Of a stretch of DNA of 64,000 bases, positions 49,335 through 57,741 are shown one piece after another. Position 1 is the first letter of the stretch; each line of letters begins with the position of its first letter. The DNA comes from Anaerolineae bacterium. Its GTDB lineage: Bacteria > Chloroflexota > Anaerolineae > Promineifilales > Promineifilaceae. Under the pieces are notes generated by a model, which made no database searches, had not been told where the DNA came from, and was given only the letters and a program-made list of their open reading frames with translations. Where the stretch lies: NCBI GenBank assembly GCA_023954475.1, contig JAMLHW010000014.1:79632-143631 (forward strand). Reading direction: 5' to 3'. The translations under genes were made by a program, and so were the position numbers.

Positions 49335-50207
49335 ATGCGACTCGGAGCACAAATTAGCGCCGCCGGCGGCGTTTTTAAGGCATTTGAACGAGCGGAAGCG
49401 GTCGGTTGCGAGACTTTTATGGTCTATACCAAGAGCAACCGCCAGTGGAATGCGAAGCCGTTGACTGAAAAAGACATTGCAAAATACGAGGAGGAGCGCG
49501 ATGCGTATGCCGAATCGATTTTTCCGATGGTGGTTCACGCCGCCTATTTGATCAATCTGGCTTCACCCGATCCGGCAATCTGGAAGAAATCGGCCGATGC
49601 GATTCGCGATGAAATTGAACGCGCCGAAGCGTTTGGGGTTGAATATCTGGTCATGCATCCCGGCTCACACATGTCAGCATCGATTGAAGAAGGGATGGAC
49701 AATATTGTGCGGGCATTGCGTCAGGTTTCGGCCGAAACACCCGGCTATCACGTGCGGGTTTGTCTGGAAAACATGGCCGGACAAGGCACGAATCTCGGTT
49801 ATACATTTGAGCAGCTCGCTTATATCTTGACGGAAACCGATGTGCCGGAACGGATGGGTGTCTGTTTTGATACCTGCCATGTATTTGCTGCCGGGTACGA
49901 TATCCGTTCGGCCGAAGCGTACACCGAGACAATGGACACATTTAACCGCGTTGTCGGCCTCGACCAGATACGCTGCTTCCACTTCAACGACAGCAAATAC
50001 CCGCTAGATTCACGCCGAGATCGCCACGAACATATTGGTCAGGGGTATCTGGGTACAGAAGCGTTCGCCAATTTCGTCAACGATCCGCGCTGGGCTGACC
50101 ATCCTGCCCACCTGGAGACACCTAAAACCGAGAAGGACGACGATGGTAACGAAACGGAAATGGATCCGGTCAACTTGCAAACGCTGCGCGATTTGATCAA
50201 GACATAG
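49335..50207 (+). CDS. nfo: Deoxyribonuclease IV (AP endonuclease)
   Basis: 290 residues from ATG 49335, preceded by GGAGA; earlier in-frame starts lack a site. TIM-barrel endonuclease IV cutting 5' of abasic sites, with the three-zinc ligands visible: VVHAAYLINLASP, LVMHPGSHMSAS, CLENMAGQGTNLGY, CFDTCHVFAAGYDI, CFHFNDSK, RDRHEHIGQG and AHLETPK. All expected metal-binding residues appear present, so the enzyme should be active in base-excision repair. Confidence 0.95.
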   Translation: MRLGAQISAAGGVFKAFERAEAVGCETFMVYTKSNRQWNAKPLTEKDIAKYEEERDAYAESIFPMVVHAAYLINLASPDPAIWKKSADAIRDEIERAEAFGVEYLVMHPGSHMSASIEEGMDNIVRALRQVSAETPGYHVRVCLENMAGQGTNLGYTFEQLAYILTETDVPERMGVCFDTCHVFAAGYDIRSAEAYTETMDTFNRVVGLDQIRCFHFNDSKYPLDSRRDRHEHIGQGYLGTEAFANFVNDPRWADHPAHLETPKTEKDDDGNETEMDPVNLQTLRDLIKT

Positions 50208-50276
50208 GTTGGTTCCAATAAGCCGACATGATTCGCACGATTTGTGCTTTTCGTACCTATTCTGGAGGAAATATCG

Positions 50277-50471
50277 ATGAAGAGATTATTGATTGTCGTC
50301 GCCGTTGCCGGTGCTGCCTGGGTAGCCGGCAAATTGCTGGAAGAAGCTGACAAAAAGGCTAAAGACCCGGATCGCGCCGCGTACGAAGCGCGTTTCCAGA
50401 AAACGACTTGTGACATTCAGGATTTGGGCGGACCAGTTGCAGATTCGGCCGAAACGACTGCGCCTGCATAA
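50277..50471 (+). CDS. Small single-pass membrane or secreted peptide
   Basis: 64 residues with GGAGGA before the ATG. MKRLLIVVAVAGAAWVAGKL is a short hydrophobic anchor, followed by a charged segment (EEADKKAKDPDRAAYEARFQ) and an acidic tail containing one Cys. No known family recognised. The gene ends 11 nt before the M19 dipeptidase start and contains an octamer near its stop. Confidence 0.65.
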   Translation: MKRLLIVVAVAGAAWVAGKLLEEADKKAKDPDRAAYEARFQKTTCDIQDLGGPVADSAETTAPA

Positions 50472-50482
50472 CCCATCATTTA

Positions 50483-51562
50483 ATGTTTATCATTGACGCT
50501 CATCTCGACATCGCTTATAACAGCATCAACTTCAACCGCGATCTGCGCCTGCCGGTTGCCGACATTCGAGCCAAAGAGGAAAAACGACCCGTTCCAAATG
50601 GCATCGCGATCACCAGCATACCTGAACTCCTCCAAGGCGGTATCGATCTCGTCTTTGGCTCACTGTTTGTGATGCCCAAGTCGATGATGACGATCCAGTA
50701 CGACAGCAAAATCGCTTACGATGATTCATTACCGGAACAGAAAATGATCGCGCAGGCCCATGCGCTGGCGATGCGGCAACTCGATTATTATCATTGGCTG
50801 GCTGACACCGATGAGCGTGTGCTGCTCATACGCGAGTGGGCTGATGTGGAAACGGTGTTGGCTTCTCATGAGACGGAACATCCGAAACTGGGCATTCTCA
50901 TTCACATGGAAGGAGCGGAACCACTGCAATCGGCCGAAGAAGTGGAGATGTGGTACGAACGTGGTTTGCGCTCTATCGGATTATCCTGGAATAACGACAC
51001 GCGCTTTGCTCCCGGACTGCAAAGCAGCGGCGAACGGTTACCGCGGGAAGGACAGCGTTTGCTGGAGCGCATGGCAAGTCTGGGCATGATTGCTGATATA
51101 ACGCACATGGGTGAGGCAGCCACTTTCGATTTACTTGAACTGTATGACGGCCCGGTTGTGGCCACACACTGCAACGCCAGGGCACTGGTTCCCCTGCCGC
51201 GCATGTTGTCCGACGACCAGATTCACCTGCTTGCTAAGCGCGACGGCGTGATCGGTGCGGCATTGTTCAATCCGTTTTTGCGTGCCGGTCACAGGCTCGG
51301 CGATGCGAAAGAGCTGGTGACGTTGGATCACGCCGTCGCGCACATCGATCACATCTGCCAACTGACCGGATCATCGGCGTATGTCGGCATTGGCACAGAT
51401 TGGGACGGCGGATTGGGTTCGGCCGATATTCCCTCACCCCTTAACACCGCATCCGACCTGGCGCTGCTCGCCGACGCACTCCGCGCTCACGGGTACAAAG
51501 ACGAAGACATCAACGCCATCATGCACGGAAATTGGCTCAGAGTATTGCAGCGCATCCTGTAA
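50483..51562 (+). CDS. Membrane dipeptidase, peptidase family M19
   Basis: 359 residues. Zinc TIM barrel of the renal-dipeptidase family: first metal site IIDAHLDIAYN, bridging Glu in ILIHMEGAEPLQSAEE, later His in IADITHMGEAATFDLLE and VVATHCNAR, and catalytic Asp in IGIGTDWDGGL. No signal peptide. Hydrolyses dipeptides or acts on D-amino acid derivatives. Converges with the queuosine-precursor transporter gene across 8 nt. Confidence 0.9.
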   Translation: MFIIDAHLDIAYNSINFNRDLRLPVADIRAKEEKRPVPNGIAITSIPELLQGGIDLVFGSLFVMPKSMMTIQYDSKIAYDDSLPEQKMIAQAHALAMRQLDYYHWLADTDERVLLIREWADVETVLASHETEHPKLGILIHMEGAEPLQSAEEVEMWYERGLRSIGLSWNNDTRFAPGLQSSGERLPREGQRLLERMASLGMIADITHMGEAATFDLLELYDGPVVATHCNARALVPLPRMLSDDQIHLLAKRDGVIGAALFNPFLRAGHRLGDAKELVTLDHAVAHIDHICQLTGSSAYVGIGTDWDGGLGSADIPSPLNTASDLALLADALRAHGYKDEDINAIMHGNWLRVLQRIL

Positions 51563-51570
51563 AAGCGGCT

Positions 51571-52272
51571 CTAATCAGCGCTCCAGTCACGATCAGGCAC
51601 GACATAGATCAACGGCATACTGACCAGCGTCACCACGATTTTCACAGCCACATTGAACAAGAAAATCTGCCAGACAACCGACCACGGCACAGTCAGAAAA
51701 TGATCCTGCAAACCGGGCAATGGAGCGAATGCCAGCACGGCAAATACCAGGCTGTCAATGGGAATCGCAATCGCATTGCTGACCAACACACGCGCCCACT
51801 GAAAACGGCGCGTGATGCGCGTCACAAACCAATGATACACTTCTGTATCGGTCAATTCGCTGACAATTTCCGCGACGATGGACGCGATGACGATGCGCCA
51901 CAGTGGGCCAAGAATCGCATTGTACTCAGAATCTAAACCCCACGCCGGATCGCCCGGCACACTGGCCGCCCACATGAAATAGGCTGCCATGAAAAAGTTG
52001 ACAACAGCAGCGGTGATAATCAGGATGCGCACGTTGTGTTTCCCCAGCACTTTGTGCGCCACATCGCGCAGTGTAAAGGTCAGCGGGTAAATAAACGTGC
52101 CCATGTCAACAGCCAGACTGAAAACAATTCCGATCTTGATACTGGCGATGTCAGACACCATTTGCGCCGCGATGTAAGCTGCGATAACGATGACAACCAT
52201 TGGCGTGACCAGGGCGGCGGCGTGGCTGATTGTGGCCGACTTTTCGGCCGAAAAAGGTATGTGATTTTCCAT
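51571..52272 (-). CDS. Queuosine precursor transporter (YhhQ/VUT family)
   Basis: 233 residues with six or so membrane segments. Landmarks: VIVIAAYIAAQMVSDIASIK, FIYPLTFTLRDVAHKVLGK, ASIVAEIVSELTDTEVYHWF, RVLVSNAIAIPIDSLVFAVL. The family imports preQ0/preQ1 or queuine for tRNA wobble modification. No preQ1 riboswitch was recognised in its roughly 75-nt leader. A TTGCCC-16-TATAAT promoter is just upstream. Confidence 0.88.
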   Translation of the reverse strand: MENHIPFSAEKSATISHAAALVTPMVVIVIAAYIAAQMVSDIASIKIGIVFSLAVDMGTFIYPLTFTLRDVAHKVLGKHNVRILIITAAVVNFFMAAYFMWAASVPGDPAWGLDSEYNAILGPLWRIVIASIVAEIVSELTDTEVYHWFVTRITRRFQWARVLVSNAIAIPIDSLVFAVLAFAPLPGLQDHFLTVPWSVVWQIFLFNVAVKIVVTLVSMPLIYVVPDRDWSAD

Positions 52273-52350
52273 GATCTGATTTTCCTTCGCAGTTTTGTTC
52301 AGGCGGGTGGGTATTCGGGGTGAACGCCACGCTGCGACCGCCGGGACGGA

Positions 52351-52378
52351 ATTATAGGGGTTTTTTAGACTCGGGCAA
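52351..52378 (-). promoter_or_regulatory. Promoter of the YhhQ-family gene
   Basis: Minus strand: TTGCCC (52378-52373), 16 nt, TATAAT (52356-52351). Predicted transcription start near 52344, leaving a leader of about 70 nt with a GAAGGAAAA ribosome-site region. Confidence 0.7.
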
Positions 52379-52421
52379 ACGGCACGGAGATCAGTAGCAA
52401 GCCTGCCGACAAATCAACAGC

Positions 52422-52450
52422 TTGAGAACCACTGCTATTATTCGTATACT
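52422..52450 (+). promoter_or_regulatory. Promoter of the GNAT-type gene
   Basis: TTGAGA at 52422-52427, exactly 17 nt, TATACT at 52445-52450. Predicted +1 near 52457, downstream of the in-frame ATG at 52453, so the ATG at 52498 is the better start. Confidence 0.65.
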
Positions 52451-52497
52451 CCATGTACTTGCAACGACCTGTTGGGTCACTTTACTCGGATAGAATC

Positions 52498-53265
52498 ATG
52501 ACACCTTTGCCCCTCACGAAAACGAATCGCATTACCGTGGCACGCGCGTTTCGCCATGTTCCCAGAGTCGACCTATCAATAGAGTGTGTACTCGAAGCTC
52601 AGATGGGGCACGTTATCGTCGACGACAGCGCCAATCCCTCCGTGTTCAAAATTGAAGTGGGGCCGTTTTTCTACCTTGCCGGCGATGCTGCAAGCCAAGC
52701 CGGTCGAAAAATGCTGACGTCTATCACGCCGTACACGCTGTTCATGCCATCGGCACCGGGCTGGATCGAAGCGGCGCAGGCATTATACAGGGATCGTCTG
52801 GCAACGATGCAGCGCTGGGAATTTTCGGCCGAAAATCTGTCGGCCGACCATGTGCGCAATCTGTGTCAGATTTCAGCATGGCACAATGCGATCAAGCGCA
52901 TGGAGCAGCCGTTCCTCGACTCAGTGTGGGCGCAAGATCACTTCGTCGATCTGTCTGACTTCGATTCGGCCGAAGATTTTTACCGACGCAGCATCGGGTT
53001 TTACGCTGAAGTACAAGACACCGTTGTCGGTGCTGCTTACGGATCACTGGCTTGTAGTCGCGGCATTGAAGTGAGCATTTTCGTTCTACCCGACTACCGC
53101 AGACAAGGCATGGCAACCGGCCTCGCCGCTAACCTGATCGCGTGGTGTCTCAGCCACAACACCGACGCGCATTGGGATGCGGCCAACGAACCGTCTTGTG
53201 ACCTGGCGATCAAACTGGGCTACACGTCGGCCGGCAGCTACATTGCTCACTACCTCAAGGAATAG
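52498..53265 (+). CDS. GNAT-family acetyltransferase
   Basis: 255 residues from ATG 52498, chosen because the promoter at 52422-52450 would start transcription past the earlier ATG. The C-terminal half has the acetyl-CoA site IEVSIFVLPDYRRQGMATGL (R-x-x-G-x-A/G) and ends IKLGYTSAGSYIAHYL. The N-terminal half (GPFFYLAGDAASQAGRKML) matches the two-domain GNAT_acetyltran type. Acceptor unknown. Confidence 0.85.
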   Translation: MTPLPLTKTNRITVARAFRHVPRVDLSIECVLEAQMGHVIVDDSANPSVFKIEVGPFFYLAGDAASQAGRKMLTSITPYTLFMPSAPGWIEAAQALYRDRLATMQRWEFSAENLSADHVRNLCQISAWHNAIKRMEQPFLDSVWAQDHFVDLSDFDSAEDFYRRSIGFYAEVQDTVVGAAYGSLACSRGIEVSIFVLPDYRRQGMATGLAANLIAWCLSHNTDAHWDAANEPSCDLAIKLGYTSAGSYIAHYLKE

Positions 53266-53299
53266 ATTGCATTAGAGCAGTCAAGGAAGGAAATTGACC

Positions 53300-53656
53300 G
53301 TGAAATTAGTTGAGATGGCGTTTTTTACTGACGATGTCACTGCTATGAGTACATTTTACAGCAAACTGCTCGGCAGTGAGCCAGTTACACAATCAGAAGG
53401 TATGGCGATTTTCAAGGCTGGTGATGCGCAACTGTTTATTCACCGCACCTATACGCCGGCCGATGGCGAACTGCCGCCGGAAAACCACACCGCGTTTGCC
53501 GTGGCCGATGTCGATGGGATGTGCGATGCGCTTGTCACGGCGGGATTAACGCTGGAACGATCTCCTCAAGATTATTACTGGGGTCGCTCGGCCTATTTGC
53601 GCGATCCGGACGGCCATTTGATCGAGCTAATCGAGCAAGGGGTATCAGCCGACTAA
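53300..53656 (+). CDS. VOC-family protein (bleomycin-resistance/glyoxalase fold)
   Basis: 118 residues from GTG 53300, which has AGGAAGG about 10 nt upstream; a TTG six bases earlier is too close to that site. KLVEMAFFTDDVTAMSTFYS, ENHTAFAVADVDGMCDAL and SAYLRDPDGHLIELIEQG give the VOC fold with His/Glu ligand positions. Convergent with thiN, the two stop codons sharing bases. Function unassigned. Confidence 0.87.
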   Translation: MKLVEMAFFTDDVTAMSTFYSKLLGSEPVTQSEGMAIFKAGDAQLFIHRTYTPADGELPPENHTAFAVADVDGMCDALVTAGLTLERSPQDYYWGRSAYLRDPDGHLIELIEQGVSAD

Positions 53657-54300
53657 CGCGTCCATTCGCGCTGGGTGTGAACACACAGTGCCATGCCTGA
53701 GTCGAGTATGATCGTGGCTGTTTCGGCCGATAACCGGTTACTCACACCCCGTGCCGGGCCAAACGCCAGCACACTGTCCCGCAATTCCCAGCTCAATCCG
53801 GTCGTCTCTGCCACTCGTACGTCACCAGCCAATGGAATGAGCGATACCGTGTCGCCCACTTCACCGTCAACCGTTGTCGTATCAGTGACCAACCATGCTT
53901 GCTGGAATTGCTCTACCAGGCGCACATCGCGCCCGTGCAACTGCGGGTGTGCCATGAGCAAAATATTAGCCATCTGCTGATCGAGTCGGCCACCCAACGC
54001 ACCAAAAATGCGCAATGGCGCATCATAATCGCGCACCGCAGCAAGCAGCGCCAGTTCGAGGTCTGTTTCATCTTTGGCAGTGGGATATTGCTGCAGCAGC
54101 ACAGCCTCTTTCGTGAGCCAATCCTGTGTCACATCGTCTAGCGAATCGAGATCACCGATGACGAGATTCGGCCGAATATCGAGCCGGTACAAATGGGACG
54201 TACCGCCGTCAGCCGCAATAATCGCCGTAACGTCGTCAAGATACGGCCTGATCCAGTTCACATCATCGATCTGGCCGTTTGCAAACACCAAAACAGCCAC
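53653..54300 (-). CDS. thiN: Thiamine diphosphokinase
   Basis: 215 residues, GTG start overlapping the upstream TAG by one base. Transfers pyrophosphate from ATP to thiamine. Family segments: AIIAADGGTSHLYRLDIRPN, LVIGDLDSL (D-S-L), YPTAKDETDLELAL and IFGALGGRLDQQMANI. The C-terminal thiamine-binding part is present (GDTVSLIPLAG; GVSNRLS). Final gene of a five-gene minus operon. Confidence 0.93.
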   Translation of the reverse strand: MAVLVFANGQIDDVNWIRPYLDDVTAIIAADGGTSHLYRLDIRPNLVIGDLDSLDDVTQDWLTKEAVLLQQYPTAKDETDLELALLAAVRDYDAPLRIFGALGGRLDQQMANILLMAHPQLHGRDVRLVEQFQQAWLVTDTTTVDGEVGDTVSLIPLAGDVRVAETTGLSWELRDSVLAFGPARGVSNRLSAETATIILDSGMALCVHTQREWTR

Positions 54301-54911
54301 TATTCACCCGACCCAAACGTCTGAAAGGTCGTGAAATAACCGACACCCAGGCCGACTACGATGGCGCTGATAATGACGCTCATCAGGGCTGACAACCACA
54401 GTGGCAAGACAAACAGGGCGCTAAGTGCGATGCCCAGGCCCCACCCCACTACATTGACCAGTACCCAAAGCACAGCGTTGGGCATTCGGCCGATAAGCAG
54501 CACGAAAAACTGCCCCGCTCCCAGACAAAAACCAAATAACATGCCCATAAAACTGCCGACGACCAGCGCCAGAAACGGATTTAGTTGCGCTTCCAGAAAA
54601 GCCACGCCTATCATCTCCGTAAAAATACCGCTGACTGTCTGACCCAGTACGCCGCCGATTATCGTCGCTGCCAGCCAGAGCAGCACTAACCATCCTTTGC
54701 CGGCGAAAAAATGGCGCAAAATCAACCATTGGCCCAGTGCCAGACAGGCACTCAACAGAGCAATGTGTGCCGGCGTCGTGAAACGAATGTCGAAGGCAGC
54801 GCCAATGATAATGCCCAGTCCCCAGGCAAAGGTGCTGACAAACACCCACTGCACCCACAGGATGGTTTGTGCCTGGCGTTGGAAGTTGGGCTGTTCAGAC
54901 ATAAAACTCAA
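54300..54911 (-). CDS. Hypothetical multi-pass membrane protein
   Basis: 203 residues (start at 54911 or at an internal ATG three codons on). About five or six hydrophobic helices with many small residues (GLGIIIGAAFDI, ALSACLALGQWLILRHF, VGSFMGMLFGFCLGAGQFFV). No family recognised. The stop overlaps the thiN GTG start, and xpt lies 66 nt upstream. A thiamine- or xanthine-linked transport role is possible but unsupported. Confidence 0.75.
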   Translation of the reverse strand: MSFMSEQPNFQRQAQTILWVQWVFVSTFAWGLGIIIGAAFDIRFTTPAHIALLSACLALGQWLILRHFFAGKGWLVLLWLAATIIGGVLGQTVSGIFTEMIGVAFLEAQLNPFLALVVGSFMGMLFGFCLGAGQFFVLLIGRMPNAVLWVLVNVVGWGLGIALSALFVLPLWLSALMSVIISAIVVGLGVGYFTTFQTFGSGE

Positions 54912-54977
54912 CGAGTAGCAGACATGCAGCGTCTTGGCGTAATCGGTTGCATGCCGCGAAAAGTCAATTGATCAGCG

Positions 54978-55553
54978 CTAATTAACGATGATACCATCAA
55001 ATCCCAGATCGATTTGAGCCAGGGTGACAATCGGAACGCCCAACGGCGCCAACAACTCACGTCCACGCTCAAACGTTTTTTCAATGACACAGCCGATGCC
55101 GCAGAGAGTGGCACCGCTCTTGCCAATCAGCTCAGCCAATGCCTGAATGGTCAAGCCACGCGCCAAAAAGTCGTCGATGAGCAATACGCGGTCGTTTTCA
55201 CTCAAGTATTGCGGCGAAACCATGAGATTGACGAGGTTGCCTTTGGTATGACTGGGAGCCTGTGCGTCGAAAAAGCCGTCGGGCATCGTTATCGGCCGAT
55301 GTTTGCGTGCATAGACAACGGGCACGCCGAGCGCATAGCCGGTCGTCACTGCCGGCGCAATACCGCTCACTTCGGCCGTTACGATCTTGGTGATGTCGGT
55401 AACGCCCAGGGCCGCAAACCGTTGTGCAAACGCGCTGCCCATGCCCATTGTCAACACCGGATCGATCTGGTGATTGAGAAATCCATCAACCTTGATAATG
55501 CCTTTGCCGAGATATTCGGCTTCGGCGCGGATACGTTCGATCAATTCTTGCAT
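54978..55553 (-). CDS. xpt: Xanthine phosphoribosyltransferase
   Basis: 191 residues from the ATG at 55553, which lines up with known Xpt N-termini (MQELIERI, then KVDGFLNHQIDPVL). A GTG seven codons upstream (55574) overlaps the previous gene stop in a GTGA and is the alternative. PRPP-binding loop VLLIDDFLARG; also TKIVTAEVSGIAPAVTTGYA and GIGCVIEKTFERGRE. Salvages xanthine to XMP. No purine riboswitch is seen; the upstream gene leaves no room. A TATAGT box lies 6 nt before ATG 55553. Confidence 0.93.
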   Translation of the reverse strand: MQELIERIRAEAEYLGKGIIKVDGFLNHQIDPVLTMGMGSAFAQRFAALGVTDITKIVTAEVSGIAPAVTTGYALGVPVVYARKHRPITMPDGFFDAQAPSHTKGNLVNLMVSPQYLSENDRVLLIDDFLARGLTIQALAELIGKSGATLCGIGCVIEKTFERGRELLAPLGVPIVTLAQIDLGFDGIIVN

Positions 55554-55570
55554 GAGCGTACTATACCGTG

Positions 55571-56110
55571 TCACAACGGGTTGGACGAGGACAAATCCGG
55601 CAGTGCAGCCAGTCGCTGAGGCAATTCATGCCACCATCCATCCGGCGCGACCACGCGCAGCACATGAGCGCAGGTATCATCGCTGCCGCCCAGACGAGGT
55701 GCAATCAAATGTGTGTTGGCGTCAGCATTTAACAGCGCGGCGATGGCCGGTTCCAAACGCTGCGGCGTCTGCAGGATGAGTACGTCTACCAGCACAACAG
55801 CCGGATGATCGAGCAAGTAATCGATGTGCCAGTACCGTTTTTTGTGTTTGGGTGGTGAGGCTTGAATACCGCGTCTGCGCAGTCGCACCTGGAGTTTCGG
55901 CCGAATCGTGTGCGCCGATCCGTCTGTGCGCGTTGCATGGCGCAACAACCGCGATCCGAGCTTGCCACCCAGCGCGGAGCCGATGTAGATGACATCACCT
56001 GTGGGTACATCAACCGGCTGACCACCCTGAAATCGGCCGAAAACCACCGAAATCGGCTGCGCCACCCGCAGCAGCAGCACGTAGCTCCCACTGGCACTGT
56101 CGGCAATCAC
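55571..56110 (-). CDS. DUF123 GIY-YIG-like nuclease-family protein
   Basis: 179 residues. DUF123 (GIY-YIG-like) features: GSYVLLLRVAQPISVVFGRF, GDVIYIGSALGGKLGSRLLR, then H-K-K-R-Y-W-H-I-D-Y-L-L near residues 88-99. Relatives are linked to endonuclease III in archaea. Function unproven. Overlaps the GTG of xpt by 4 nt and follows the nitroreductase gene by 9 nt. Confidence 0.85.
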   Translation of the reverse strand: MIADSASGSYVLLLRVAQPISVVFGRFQGGQPVDVPTGDVIYIGSALGGKLGSRLLRHATRTDGSAHTIRPKLQVRLRRRGIQASPPKHKKRYWHIDYLLDHPAVVLVDVLILQTPQRLEPAIAALLNADANTHLIAPRLGGSDDTCAHVLRVVAPDGWWHELPQRLAALPDLSSSNPL

Positions 56111-56119
56111 CGTAGCATC

Positions 56120-56839
56120 CTACAAAAACGTCGCAATGTCATCCAATCGCTTTTTAGTAATATTGGGCACAAGCGCATCTTCGGCCGGATAGCCGACAAC
56201 CAGAATCAGAAAAGCGCGTTCGTGCGCCGGACGGCGGCAAATCTCGGTGAGAAACTTCATCGGACTCGGTGTATGCGTCAGCGATGCCAGACCGGCGTGA
56301 TGCACCGCCGCGATCAACATGCCGGTTGCAATCCCGACCGACTCCTGAACGTAGTAATGTTTTTGACGCGATCCGTCCGGCTTGATCGCATAGCTCTGCG
56401 CAAAGACGACGATCAAATAGGGCGCGGTTTCCAGAAACGGTTTGCTGGCGTCTGTGCCGAGCGGTGCCAGATCAGCCAACCATTCCGGGGTTGCCCGCCG
56501 TTCGTAAAATTCACGCTCTTCCGCTTCGGCCGATTCGCGTATTTGCCGTTTGATCGCCGGATCAGATACTACGGCAAAATGCCAGGGTTGTTTGTTCGCG
56601 CCATTAGGTGCAGTACCGGCAGCGCGGATACAGTTTTCAATCACTGCACGCGATACATGACGGTCAGAAAAGTCGCGCACAGTACGTCGCCGTTTCAGGA
56701 AATCATAAAATTCGGCCGAACGGCGCACCATCTCATCTTGAGTATAAGACAGAAAATCAAGTGGTGTGAATTGCGCTTGTTCCATGGAATCTCCTCCGCC
56801 GAGTGCGTTGACAATCTGCTCCGGTTTCATTATTGACAA
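56120..56839 (-). CDS. Nitroreductase-family flavoprotein
   Basis: 239 residues. FMN-binding nitroreductase fold: [73 protein letters not shown] and VVGYPAEDA. The RRxVR start and APNGANxQPW match iodotyrosine-deiodinase/BluB-type nitroreductases as well as general ones. First gene of a five-gene minus operon with DUF123, xpt, membrane protein and thiN. Confidence 0.9.
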   Translation of the reverse strand: MSIMKPEQIVNALGGGDSMEQAQFTPLDFLSYTQDEMVRRSAEFYDFLKRRRTVRDFSDRHVSRAVIENCIRAAGTAPNGANKQPWHFAVVSDPAIKRQIRESAEAEEREFYERRATPEWLADLAPLGTDASKPFLETAPYLIVVFAQSYAIKPDGSRQKHYYVQESVGIATGMLIAAVHHAGLASLTHTPSPMKFLTEICRRPAHERAFLILVVGYPAEDALVPNITKKRLDDIATFL

Positions 56840-57081
56840 CCACGCCGCAACACCTAATCGTCTCCTATGAGATCAATGTGATTCCTACCATCCGTCGCTA
56901 TAATATCAACAGAGAGATATTGTTGTGACATCGCAAATGCGGGCGTTTGAAACTGCAAAATGTTTGCAACGACAATCGGATGCCAACAAATGTAACACAA
57001 TGATCGCATGCTGAAGATGAATTGTACTACGTGCCGACCGGGCGCGGCATGATTCAGATCAACGGTGAAAGGCAGCAAGAT

Positions 57082-57627
57082 ATGAGCCAGGAAACAGATG
57101 TCATTTGGATTGGTTCGGCCGAAAACACAGCCTTGGGCACCATTTGGGTCGCCGTCGGTCAGGATGGCCTGATCGCAGTCGCCATCGACTGCGACGAAAC
57201 TGCCATGCACGACCGGCTGGCAAAAACCAGTGTAACAACCATCGTGCATGACGAAACCAAAGTAGCACCTTACACGGTCCAAATCAGTCAATATCTCACT
57301 GGCGACCGACATAACTTTGAACTGCCTATAGATTGGCAAGTGCTGACGCCATTTCAGGAAAAATCATTGCGCCTCGTTACCTTGATTCCGTATGGCGAGA
57401 CACGCACCTACGGTGATATCGCCCGCGAATTAGGACAGCCTAGTGCATCTCGAGCGGTCGGGAACGCCAATGCCCGCAATCCCATGCCCCTCGTCATTCC
57501 GTGCCACCGCGTGCTCGGTCAAGACAATCAACTTCACGGTTACGGTGCGGGCAATGGATTGGAAACGAAAGCATGGTTATTGCGTCTGGAAGGCGTCCCT
57601 CATGCTCATCAGCTAAAATTGTTTTGA
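57082..57627 (+). CDS. ogt: Methylated-DNA-protein-cysteine methyltransferase
   Basis: 181 residues from ATG 57082, preceded by AAAGG 9 nt upstream; in-frame ATGs at 57049 and 57022 have weaker sites. The alkyl-acceptor Cys lies in PLVIPCHRVLGQDN; the helix-turn-helix and GNANARNP precede it, and YGAGNGLETKAWLLRLEG follows. Repairs O6-alkylguanine by suicide transfer. A TATAAT at 56899-56904 with a nearby AATATC/GATATT repeat is a possible control region. Confidence 0.93.
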   Translation: MSQETDVIWIGSAENTALGTIWVAVGQDGLIAVAIDCDETAMHDRLAKTSVTTIVHDETKVAPYTVQISQYLTGDRHNFELPIDWQVLTPFQEKSLRLVTLIPYGETRTYGDIARELGQPSASRAVGNANARNPMPLVIPCHRVLGQDNQLHGYGAGNGLETKAWLLRLEGVPHAHQLKLF

Positions 57628-57741
57628 GTCGGAAATGTTGGATAGTTCGTTTGTTGGATCGCTAGATGGGTGAGCATAGCGCAAGATTAACGCTTCCGCC
57701 AAACTAACAAACCAGCCAATTCCCCAACTAACATACATGCA

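Noticed and set aside
52273..52350. preQ1 riboswitch upstream of the YhhQ-family transporter
   Set aside because: The short leader after the promoter shows no preQ1-I type core (hairpin followed by an A-rich tail pairing) that I can recognise.
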